In this document: one piece after another, positions 21,016 through 32,100 of the stretch
Layout: every line of letters starts with the position of its first letter
Position numbering within the stretch: position 1 is the stretch's first letter
Source of the DNA: Phoronis australis
Taxonomy: Eukaryota; Phoronida; Phoronidae
Direction of reading: 5' to 3'
DNA: 35,372 bases
Assembly: GCA_002633005.1 (NCBI GenBank)
Contig: NMRA01000027.1
Coordinates: forward strand, 1,356,215 to 1,391,586
Notes under the pieces: generated by a model
The model's database searches: none
What the model was told of the DNA's origin: nothing
What the model saw: only the letters and a program-made list of their open reading frames with translations
Position numbers and translations under genes: made by a program

Positions 21016-23100
21016 GTAACCTTGGAAATCTTTTCCATCAAGTTTGTTGCTCGGTCTGAAGTCTGCGATTGTGTGCACCATTGACATTGATTGTTCATTG
21101 ACCAAAAGTTTTTATTAGGTCTAGACCTACTTTTCCCGAATAATGTGAGCACGCTCATCGGGGTTTTCTCAGTGCAAGAAAACACGTACTAGGTATATGT
21201 CTCGTTTTTAAGCAACGTTGTCTGAGGACTGCCTATACCGTTGGCGTGTAAATGTACTGAATTTAATAGAACAGAAACGTACACACGTGTACAGGCGTGC
21301 ATGACAATCCACCAATCCACAATCAAAGTGGACACTGGATGAACAACATAGTTGACGACCACTTTCAATTCCAAAGTTGAAAATGCCTTCACTTCTCCCT
21401 ACTATGCCAACAAGTATACCAAAATAACAGATAACAAACCTATTTTCAGCTGTTTAGTTTCTTGGTCGATTTTAAGGCATTCTCATCACACTATTTTTGT
21501 GTATCTCTCTATTTTCTATATATCTTAGCTATAAAAAATTGTTTCTAGACTCCCTTGTTACCTTATGGTGTAGCCACCACGCGCGTTAAATGCCGATGAG
21601 TTCCGGTAACATAAAGCCTTCTCTAATCGTATGCACGATCCTGTGTTCCACGCAAACACCATTCGCCCGAGGGCGAAGTTGGCCGAGTACGGCCAATGAT
21701 TACCTAAAGCGCTTTTCATTAGAAGCAAATTCAAAATTATTCTGAACTTAGTTATCATTGCAGTTAGTAGTAATAGCAGCTGCAACATTTTTTGGTTGTT
21801 GTCCATCTATGTACTATCTTTAACAGACAGGCAGGGCCGGGCTGGACCTTTTCCACGGGGAGGGGACGATCGAACCGCCCGAACCCCCTCCCGCTGGCCA
21901 TGGGCCTGACTATCTTTGCAGTGAGCAGTTTTAACGAGCTCATTATAGTACAGTAGCTGCCGCCTTTAGCATCACTTAAATGGGCTGACTTTTTGACAGT
22001 CTCTCGTATCCTAAAGTTTGGGTTTTATCACGTATTTCTAAAATGCGTACATTCTTCGATCGGCCAGTCGTCGCTCAGTGTGACGCAAGTGCTGAGTAGA
22101 GGTATGCGAGATGTCGCCATGCGTGTACTGCAAGCTAACCACGTTATCAGTCACAACAGCTTCATTATCGAGATTTTTGTGCTCCTACGAAACTCTGCCC
22201 AGATTTAACAGGGATCTCGAAAATTTGAGGTAGGACAATTTTCCAACAGCAGGCCGTGGTTGAGGTTTTTGGTACAGCCCACGCTGTATTTTGTCTGTCA
22301 TGGGCCATTTAGTGGTCAGTGGCGTATGGAATTAGTTTTTTGTGGTACTTCGAATGCATGAGGTAGCTCATTTTGGGGGTACTTTCTGAGCTTCTGGGAG
22401 ACACTTTCCAGAGTGCAGTTTGTCTTAGGCCATAACAGTGTTCACTGCGCTACTGTTTCAAATCAGTTTCGGCCGGTACCTCCCATTTCTAATCCAGCTC
22501 ATTTCTGCCCTCTTGTAAGGTCCCCTGGGCCATACCCAGAGTGCAGACACCGACAGACGTCCATTTCTGGGGTTCACTCCAAGTGCTTTGATTGTCAGAT
22601 TATGGTACCTCGTTTATTTATGCTAAGTGCAACTGTCTGCAGCCGTGAAATTGCTACATGTCACTTTCCCAGACTTAAAGGACTATTGTGCCTACTTGAG
22701 TTTGTTCAGCTATTGGCTCTCATTGTCACGTGTTCTAAGGTATTTTCTTTGTTATCCAATCTCGTGTTTAACTTCTTTGTGACGACCACGTCGACATGTA
22801 CGTCCTAAAACTTATCCATTTTTAAGCACCCTCTACGTACCATCCCCCATTTCGGCATTTTCTCGTAACTCCATGTGGCCGGCGCTTTTTATTGTCCATC
22901 TTACCAGAGATCATTATTTATTATTTAGAATACTTGTTTTGTATTATCTATCTATTTCTTGTAACTGTATTTGTCGTAATAATTGGCATTATATCGACTG
23001 TAGCTCCGCCTCCTTTTCATTTAAATTCTCGTAACGAGCTTGCGACGCACGTTATATCAATTATATTACTCAGACATATTGTCGATCATAAATATGTTGA
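21016..23100. other. Intergenic sequence with no supported gene
   Basis: Reading frames are short or low in coding character. The 131-codon frame at 22413-22808 has no recognisable domain and no splice context. Confidence 0.5.
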
Positions 23101-23120
23101 TTAGATGCTGGAGGTCCGGC

Positions 23121-23191
23121 TATAAATGAAGATCATATTCATCATTCGACAGTCAGACCAAGAAAACGACTTTACACGTTTTGACAAATTG
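23121..23191 (+). promoter_or_regulatory. Candidate TATA promoter and short noncoding first exon
   Basis: CCGGCTATAAATGAAG (TATAAA at 23121-23126) is followed about 30 bp later by AGTCAGACCA, a plausible initiator. An untranslated stretch then ends in a strong donor, AAATTG|GTAAGT, at 23191/23192. The next strong plus-strand gene signal is the acceptor at 29100 just before the peptide-gene start codon. The link is inferred. Confidence 0.4.
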
Positions 23192-23197
23192 GTAAGT

Positions 23198-24895
23198 GTT
23201 GACCAAATTTTATTAGCGTCATCGACGTCTGTACACCTGCTAATGAGCAGGCAAGGTCCAGATGTACCCTGATCACAATTCAGCGCAACGCTCAGCTATT
23301 GGCGTCTGGATTTCAAGTCCTTATCTCAAAGGGCAATCTAGTTCAAAAACTTAAAAATACATACCAAATTAAGTAATATGTAACAGGGCATAATGTTCAC
23401 ATCCTTTCTGTTATCAAACTAAAAGCCTTTTTCTGCACGATTTTGTACCCATTGACTATTCCGTCTATTTCCGAGACCTGAGTTCCTGTGCACCAGTTGA
23501 AGAACGATAACTGAATGACGGTCATGTCGGCTTGAAAACGTATTGACATCCCCGTGAGCGTAAATGCGTTGTTACTTTGTTTAACTGTTTTTGATTCTCA
23601 TTTTGATTCTTTTTTATGCAAACTTAATGGTCTAGTGTCCAACTTTTACATGTTCTTTGCATATGACGAATAACATTTAATGCATAATCCGTAAGTTTTT
23701 GAGGTAGGCTACATGCACGTCGCATCTCCCGCTACGCAGCCAAAACTCAGCTACTGAGGTAAACCCTGACTCAGTCATCGTGGGGGTATATCAAATTTCA
23801 GCAAAGTACCGGTATAGATAACAATTTAGAGGAAAAAGCTTTCCAGATCAGCAAAGTTCTTATTTTTATCGCCATATCGTGAAACTGATGCAAAGTACCA
23901 GCCTGAACGGAGCAATTGCCGCAGTGTGACTACGCGGACGTGTGAGCGCCGAATGCGTACTTGGCAGCAAATCAGCACGGGCTTTACTGGCCGTTAAAAA
24001 TATAAAATAGACTAAAACATCCTCACACGGCGATGTTTGAATAAGCAAAAACAAGTTTTATCTCAAAACCGTGAGCTCCAAATCTCAATAACGCGCACCT
24101 ATGCTTGATATTGCTGCCTGACCGGCGAAATAATTCCTCTGCAGTTGCCGTGACTCTTCACCAGGAAATAAGCCACTTCATAAATTGGCTTTGATTTTAA
24201 GTTCAGTATTAGGGTCAATATTTTTTAAAACCTGACAAAAACTTACAATATGTATCTCTGTTGTCTAAATATCAAAATTCCGCGACGCAAACGGGGGAGG
24301 TTGAGTGCACTGAATTATAGTCAATGAGCTGAATGTAGGCGATGGAAAAATATTGCAGTGTCAGGAGCACGACACAATATTTTTTAATCTCTTTGTCACA
24401 CGAATTTCACTCATTCAAGGCCCGGGTAGCTAATTAATGTGTTCATCTTATCCCGCGGAACACAGATGTCCGCGCACGGCAGGCCAGGCAGTCCTGCTCC
24501 GCAGGGTGGCAGCTTATACGAATGCTTCTGTCTGAGTGGGAAAGATTCCTTTTACTTTAAACTCATTAATACTTACATGTAGATTATACTATTTGACACC
24601 ATGGCGAGTTTTCTTATTGAAGTTATTTCGCCCCCAAATGCTATTCTGTCGTTCAATTGTTGGCAATCTGCCTCACGGCTGTAACGGTAGTCGCGGGAGA
24701 ACGCTGCCGGTATCTTAGTTTCCATCTAAATTTATTTTTGATATTTTCGCAAGTTCAATCGTCAGGATATTCTAACTGTATAACAGTTTTATTCAATTAT
24801 ATGGATATTGCATCTTCGTTGTTCGGTTTATACTGTTTGTTTACCACAGTTAATTACACCGAGTATAACACCCTTCGGTCTAGTCCGGCCACCAT
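23198..24895. other. Intergenic or intronic sequence with no supported gene
   Basis: No domain-bearing frame on either strand. It may be part of the first intron of the peptide gene if the promoter at 23121 is right. Confidence 0.4.
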
Positions 24896-24965
24896 CATGG
24901 GCGGCGCACCATAGGGGGCTGAGGAGACATACCCCTCCCCCTTTTTCAGTGCTATCACGCCCATG
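24896..24965. repeat. GC-rich short palindromic repeat, family PR, copy 4
   Basis: 70 bp from CATGGGCGGCGCACCATAGG to CAGTGCTATCACGCCCATGG. It is separated from copy 5 by only a few bases. Confidence 0.7.
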
Positions 24966-24969
24966 GTCT

Positions 24970-25040
24970 ATAAGCGGTGCACCACAGGGGGGCTTTGGGG
25001 CTTTAGCCCACAACTTTTTTTCAGTGCTGCGCCGCCCATG
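24970..25040. repeat. GC-rich short palindromic repeat, family PR, copy 5
   Basis: From ATAAGCGGTGCACCACAGGG to CAGTGCTGCGCCGCCCATG, in the same orientation as copy 4, so the two form a tandem pair. Confidence 0.7.
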
Positions 25041-26440
25041 AAGTCGGCCTTGTTATTCAAACTTTGGCTCAGGACTCTGACTAGAACGTAATTTTATGCA
25101 AGTGTCTGAAATTATCTTTGTATGTATACGGTATTTATGATATGAAACCATTTATTCCTATAAAGCAACTGGGGACAGCATGCCTTCGTCTTTCGCCTGT
25201 GCAGTGGTCTAGATAGGTCCGCACCGGCCAGGTCATCGGCTGCAGGTAGGGATCCAGCAAACGCGGATAATTCCTGTCAAAATTTATTTTGCCACATTTT
25301 ATCAACAATTTCAGTACAGATTATCTTTATTTTGATTTTACTAAAGTTAAGATCCGCCGTCGATTATTATGTCCACGTTTGCAGGCTGGTAGCAGACACT
25401 CGGCTCCAGTCGCACAGCCGGCGTTCTTAAGCCTGAGTTCCTGAATGAATTGTACTTCCGGGTTCGCGCTTAGTTCAAAATGGCGGTGTTCTTCGGGTCT
25501 GAAACATGAGTGGCGCGTTTATTTAAACTTTCGTCGACTACGAGTTGTGTATTCGTTATGGGATAGGTACTGCTTGGTTCCTTATAACTTCTTCAAACTA
25601 TTTAATAAGGGTCAAAATGTGTGCTACTGGGACTTTGAAATCGTTTTGCGATAGTCATTCATGCAGTGTTCATTGGCCCTTGCATTATTTGAGCATTTCA
25701 AGCCCAGTCATAAAAGGTAAAACTCTGGTTATCAATGCATAATAGAGCATTTTGAAAAACTGCACATTTTTAAGAATTAATGATTCTAGATTTTGGTAAA
25801 GCACAAAAAGTAACCGAGAACGGTATTCAAAGCATAAAAAACTACATTATTAGACGAGTTACATTAATTTGAAGAGTGAAAGTCACGTTCTACTACTATA
25901 ATGTACTGTGCTTGACATCCCAGGTGTTACTTTGCGTAATTGAATCAGGCACAACACCATGTACCAGACAGACATTGCGCAATTCAAAGGAACTCTTGGC
26001 CCCAGGAGAAAACTTGGCTGTGCCTTCAAACTGCAATCATCAGATGGCAGTCGATGCTATTGGTTCTTTGTTTGGTAGCCTCACATTCTTCTGGTTGATT
26101 GAACTGCCAGTATTGATGCTGTTCTGTGATTTTCTGGATCAATTTTAAATTATGTAGTTGACAGTGCCAGGTTCATAAGGGGGGAAGGGGCAATTGACCG
26201 CCATGATACTGGACCACGAATGAAAGGGAGATACTCCATATGAAGCATTCCATTGAACAAATCTATTTAAAAGTGTGGTAGACCATTCCCGAATATTGTG
26301 AATGCAGCAATAGCTGACTTTCGAAATAGCCGCACCATATTAAAATTCACTTAACGGCCACACGGCGGAAACGTCTTTGGTCGTCAAGCGTTCAGCGCCA
26401 CCTACAGATCATATTTAATGCGTAATTATGAGAAAAGAGT
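25041..26440. other. Intergenic sequence with weak coding hints
   Basis: A 75-codon open stretch after a CATCCCAG acceptor-like site (25923-26148) reads TPCTRQTLRNSKELLAPGEN and ends FLDQF. A nearby ATGGCGGTG context at about 25479 opens a frame of only nine codons. Splicing between them does not keep frame. No gene called. Confidence 0.35.
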
Positions 26441-26448
26441 CGTCATTA

Positions 26449-26714
26449 CACACAACTCAAATAGATCTCAGTCACAAGCCTCGGAATCTACATTTAGTTT
26501 TTCAAACAGCATTTTCGTCATGTCGGATAGATACGAAAAATCTGCTGTGTTGTATAAATTGGGGATGGAGTGCATGACTACGAGAAAAAGTCTTATTTAC
26601 GAGAAAAAATAATTCAGTCTTTTTCTCGTAATTACGACTTTTTTCTCAAATTAATAGTCGTTATTACGGGAAAAACGTTGTAATTACGAGGCTTGTGACT
26701 GTTTGAGTTGTGTG
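26449..26714. mobile_element. Small element with about 28-bp inverted ends and an internal minisatellite
   Basis: The right end is CGAGGCTTGTGACTGTTTGA followed by GTTGTGTG (26687-26714). The left end (26449-26483) is its complement, interrupted by 7 extra bases (TAGATCT). The middle and left flank carry repeats of GTAATTACGAGAAAAA-type units. No coding capacity, and no clear target duplication. Confidence 0.58.
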
Positions 26715-29040
26715 TTCTGTATATGGAGACGGATGTCTTCCATCGAATCGTGTTAAAGCAGCAGATCTATACAGGAATCCCATCATGCACCATTTGTAAG
26801 TGCAATGACTATGGACCAATACTGAGGAACTTCCTTCTTACTCAGTAAACGTACTGCTGTACTTACCAACATTTCTGTGTTGCATGCCTACCTCTCAGCC
26901 CTGAATAGGCGGACAAAACATTGAACCTGCTTCACGTAAGGCACATTAGTCATTTTCCGGATAAGTTATGGTGGTATGCGTACATGTGGTGACAGTTAAT
27001 ACAGAAAAGGTGCCAGTCTTATGTGAAACTCAACAGTTGCTTCACTATCCGAAACTTTCCCAATAATTCCCTTAATTTAAGACAATTCTTGTTTTTTTTC
27101 TTAAACCATCTTAAAGTAATCAGTTTTTTTGAAAAATTCCAGGTAAAATCAGGTAAAATGAACCAACTTCAATCAGAAATCTGGTCAATTGTTGGCGTGG
27201 ATTGAGTAACTTGAATAACACACTTATAAAAAGAAAAAAATATATTATAGAAGCAAACATCAAAACAGTAAATACAGCATTCAAAAGTTCACAAAGGGCA
27301 ATTACAGAGACTCTGGTTGGCCACACAAATTTTGTTGTCGTTACTCAGAACAAATGAACACATACAAATACTAAAAACAAACTTGCGAAGAAATGTTACT
27401 TGATTCAACATTTCCAGTCCTCAGGTGAACCTGGTTTTTGTAGAGAAGTGTACAGTGGATGACTTTGCGTTGAAATTGTGTTCACCAACCTCGGAACCAG
27501 TACCTGTAAGAACTACTCGAACAGTTACAAGGCTCACAAACACTTCTTCAGAGGAGCTCGTTTCAAAGGGTTGAAACATTGAGTCAAACAACACTTCATC
27601 GCAGGGTATCATTGCAAACCAAAAAAATACAGCAACATGCAAAATTTTATAAATCTAAGCAAATCTATCTATATAGTAAGTCCTTCAAAACACAATGGAC
27701 AGTGTTATGTTCCGTATGTAACTACACGGCGTAGATGAAGCTAACCATAATACCGATGACAACGCGCAGGACGATGACCAAAGCCACGACATTGCCGCCA
27801 ATTCTTTCAACAATTAACATCGACTGTGTTGTCGGAAAACCGTCAACAACATCGACGATAACGATAAAACCACCTTCAACACTAGCTGAATGACATTCGA
27901 AGCACTGTTAAACCGCAAATATTGACAACGTACCCGCCATGAAACTAACACCAACGCCACTGACACCCATCGCACGGCAAGACTCCATGACAATAAATGG
28001 TAAGCCGTAGCGACAAACCCGAATAACACATTTCAAGTACCCCTGGACATGACATATCTGCAAATTTCAGGAGAATCTGAAATTTGAAGAGTCAAGCACA
28101 AATTTGCGACATTCTATTGAGGTCAATCGACAAGAAAGTGAGGAATGATCAGTCAACAAATGAACAGTCGCCAGAAGATCTCAAATAACTCGAAACCGTT
28201 AATAAGTTGCTGCGAGTCATTTGCAATAATTAAACTCAAATATCCTAAAATCCGAGAGAAAGCGCTGCAGAATATTCCTTTTAGAATTTTATACCGGCCA
28301 ATACTTGCAATGCTTGTTCAATCCAGAAGGCACCTGCAGGTTAAATGGAATACACAAATGGTGCCAACTTGAATACAAATTTCACGTGAACGTCAACAAT
28401 TTTGTGTAGTCTTCATAAAAATGCAGTATAGCACGTGTAAACGAAATGTCGTTGCTGTTAGAGAAATGTGTTTTGGGCAAGAAGGTAGGTACTTCAGTAA
28501 AGAGATCGATGTATCCACAATATTGAAAGGGAAGGGGACGAAATGTCGCTTATCAGAAGAAAATGTCATAAGTTATACACGTGCCGATTTTGAGCGCAGA
28601 ATATTGAAAAACGCGGATTTCAAAAACGCCCAAATTAATGAACTTTTGAAAACAATATGGCCGCAACGTCCACAAGTATGAATGTGATTATAACGAAAAA
28701 CAACCGGTTCGAGTACTTACGCGATACATGAAGAGATTGTATGTAAATGTCATGTCCATCTGAATCGAATAATATAACCTTCGGTGCGAACAAACACACT
28801 CGTTTCTGGCAAAGCAACATACTTGGCAAAATTTCATGTAGCCAAGTAATGAATCACAATTTCTGCACAAAATATCACCAAACTAATTTAAAGCACTACC
28901 ATATGGAAGTGTAAGAAACTAACGTTAACTTGTGAATAAATAGATATCATTGAAATGTTTCCAGTTGGTCACTGTCCAAAGGTTAGCTTTTTATATTACC
29001 AGAGATCGTGGCATGTACTGGCGACTATTCAGTTAATCTA
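26715..29040. other. Intergenic or intronic sequence
   Basis: No recognisable domain. An 86-codon plus-strand frame at 28421-28681 (from MQYSTCKRNVV to TIWPQRPQV) has an ATG and mixed composition, but no homology I can name and no supporting signals. Confidence 0.4.
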
Positions 29041-29100
29041 CTGTCATGGAAATCTGTTGTCTACGTGTTCTGATAGTACCGTTTCTATTTTGCTTCCTAG

Positions 29101-29168
29101 GTAACCATGAAGAACGCTGCGTTTTTCCTTACTCTGTTGGTGATCACAACTTTGATCGTGACTGCAAC
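29101..29168 (+). CDS. Peptide gene exon with start codon and signal peptide
   Basis: Acceptor TTTCTATTTTGCTTCCTAG precedes six untranslated bases and the ATG at 29107. The exon ends GCAAC before donor GTAAGT. The acceptor so close to the ATG implies at least one untranslated upstream exon. Confidence 0.65.
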
Positions 29169-32100
29169 GTAAGTTTCTTACTATATAATGCGATTTTTGA
29201 AGCTAACTTCGTCTAGACAAGGCTATGCGGGAGATATCGTCACCCTGATTTATCACGGTCCACCCACGCTCATTTTCTGAAAACGACGTTGTTCGCGAAA
29301 TCGTCGACTAAGGTTAATTTGTTTATTTCGCTGTCGCGTCATCCAGCACACCTCCGGTATTTTCGAATAGCCTCAGATTATCTTTCGCTGGCGTTTCGCA
29401 TTTGCTCAATGATTTGGTCATGAAGAGACAGCTTAATTCATGGCTTCAGCAATTACACGATTCAAAAGTCGTACGCTGTGCAATCCCCAATCCTTAGCAA
29501 GCCTCCTGGTGGAGTGTTTTAAAATCCTGTTATCTCAGCTCATTTGAGGACATTCTTGCCTTCTACAGAAGACGTATCCCAGTGTTTGCGATCATGTACA
29601 CTCCATTTTGTTAGCAGTGTCGTGTCTTGCTATAATGAGTGAGCGACAATTTGTGAACCGATTAGGACGGGTTAGTTACATAATTTTCTATAATTCACTA
29701 GGTTCGAGTTTTATGCCAAATTAACAAGTAAAAAGCAGCGGTCTTATTCGTATATCGCTAGGTAGGCGAAAACTTGGCATTTTAAAGCAAAATCCTAACA
29801 GTGTATTTGAGACATAACGTAGTTTTCATTTATAAAAGTTTCAGTAAAATCGGCTGAAGGGTTATTTTACTATGAATTTACATTTCTTGCACGTGAAAAT
29901 GTGACTTAAAAACATGGTCACGTGACAATAAAAAGACACAGTAGCAAGAAACAGTTTTTAGAATCCTCGATCTTTCTCCTTTCAGAAAATGTGCACTCTT
30001 AACGGTTGACAAATCACAGTTCTTTCGATGTTTGACTTAGAGTTGAGGTCGTTAATTAAGGTCCTAGATAACCCAGACCAGTCCTACCCGGTTCACAAAT
30101 TCATGGCCGTGGCTTAGCCGCGATGCTGAAAAAACCTATTCGCTAATTTCTACATGTATTATAATGCATCCGGTAATACTTGCATTTCAATTTTAAAAAT
30201 AGTCGTGTTGGTCGTTTGCCTTATTTAGTGATCGTATTTTTGACTTTGAAACGCATCTAAACAGGCCCGTTAGTTTGCGACCGATATTGTCTCATCCAGT
30301 ACAACACACATTCTGTCAAGGCCATGAATAGAGACCACCTCGCTTTAATCTCTGACTACGCCATAAAACTTTGATGTGCCTAGGAATTAGTTGGATACCG
30401 TGGGATGACCAGAGCACGGTTTCTCATCCACTTGCATCCAAATCCTGTTAGCGTAAAAGTTGCCTAATGGGTGACCTTAAAGAGACCTGGAACGCGAAAA
30501 AGTGACAAAATTGCACCATTCAAGGTGGTTCTATGCCACTGAAACAGAATTCAACCTGCCCACCTGGTATCAGTTATTTTTAATTTTTTTTCGTGTGACT
30601 CAATACTTTGAATTTCAGTTGCTGTCAAAGCATTTTTCTTTTTGTTTCAAATTTCGAAAAAACGACCTTTCAACTGCTCGTCACTTTTTCTCCCTCAAGG
30701 TAAAGAACGTCTACGTATCTATATGTAGTTTGGCAAAACATAGACGTAGCACATTTCCCTTACATGGAAAATTTGACCTTTGGCCATTAATCTGAACGAA
30801 ACAATGGCGCCTTCAAGCAGCAGTTAGTCCGATTTAAAGAGGCAATGGATGCAAGTCCTAACTGGTAAAATTAGTTATAAAGGTATCGTAATACTCAAAT
30901 ATATTCTAAAATGCCCATGGAATTATATTTGGATTTCTTTTGCTTCACTGGCTTGCCTAGCTCATGGTGTGATGGCGACCTCAGACTGAGATTCAGAGTG
31001 AGGTCACACCGTTATATTCATTTTGTCACTCAGCTGGGAAGAGTTCAGTAGCTGTCTCGCGACTAGAAATATATTGCCAAAATCACGTGTTCTCATTTAA
31101 AATACGCGGCGACATCTCACGTAATGTCGCGAGAAAGTCTGTGGTGACTATATAGTTTTTCCTCTGTGCGTATTTCAAAAATCGTAAGTTTTGTGATTTT
31201 TTCTGGAAATTCCCTCACAGGAAAAATTGAGTGACCCTGTTGTACACTTTGTCAGACGATATATTCGTCAGGAATTGTTTAAAAGACATTTTTGACTGGC
31301 TTACGCGTGGTGGGTTTTACTTAGTCACCCAAGCTCCATGCTTGGCGGGAGAATTGATTTGAGTGACAGCTCTGTAACCTTTCACCTTGGATAAGTAGGA
31401 AACAAATTCCTACGCGGTTGAAGGTGGTTCTCCTAAATCTTTTTTCTCACTACACGGTATATATTTCATATTCGAAATTCCCAGAGTGAAAACAAAGCAA
31501 AACAGTATTTTGCTAGACATATGTGAAATATTGTAAAAACGGTAAATGTTTGTGAATAAGGTTTAAGATACCCTTAACTCAAAGGAGAATGCCACCCGAT
31601 TTAATTAGTCTTTTTACAGTCTTAATCGGTCTATATCCACATCGCCTCTTACACGGTCGATCTTACATGTGTACCTAGCCGAGAAGTGTCGCGCTAAAAT
31701 GTGAGGAATGTGAGTAAACGACGCAGCGATTTCAGTGGTTCTTCCGCAGAGTGAGTGCCGCTATGGTGTGGTGTATTGTTTCCGCTTGTGCCAACTATCA
31801 AGCAGCAAGGAAAGCGGGTATATCGTTTTTTTTTTTTCAAATTCCTCGAGAGCCCGAAAAGCTTCGGAAGTGGCTCACGGCAGTGAAGAATGAAAAGCAC
31901 GCCGTTAATACGAGGCCATGAAACATCTCCGTGTCTGTGTACGGCATTTCGTCGACTGTGATTTCATTGGCGAATGCCGACTTACCGAAGCAGCTCATGC
32001 CAGAGGAGAAAAAAAGATTGATGAGCACTCTTCGGGATTGCAAGTTGTCATGTTCACGTTTATTATTGTGTGTTCTGTTTCAAAATGAATTATTCTCATA

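Noticed and set aside
22413-22808. 131-codon plus-strand open frame
   Set aside because: No domain, no homology recognised, no supporting signals.
25876-26148. Open stretch after a CATCCCAG acceptor-like site
   Set aside because: Joining to the nearest upstream donor (25716) gives an early stop; no domain seen.
28421-28681. 86-codon plus-strand open frame starting at ATG
   Set aside because: Composition is plausible, but length is within chance for this AT content and nothing else supports it.
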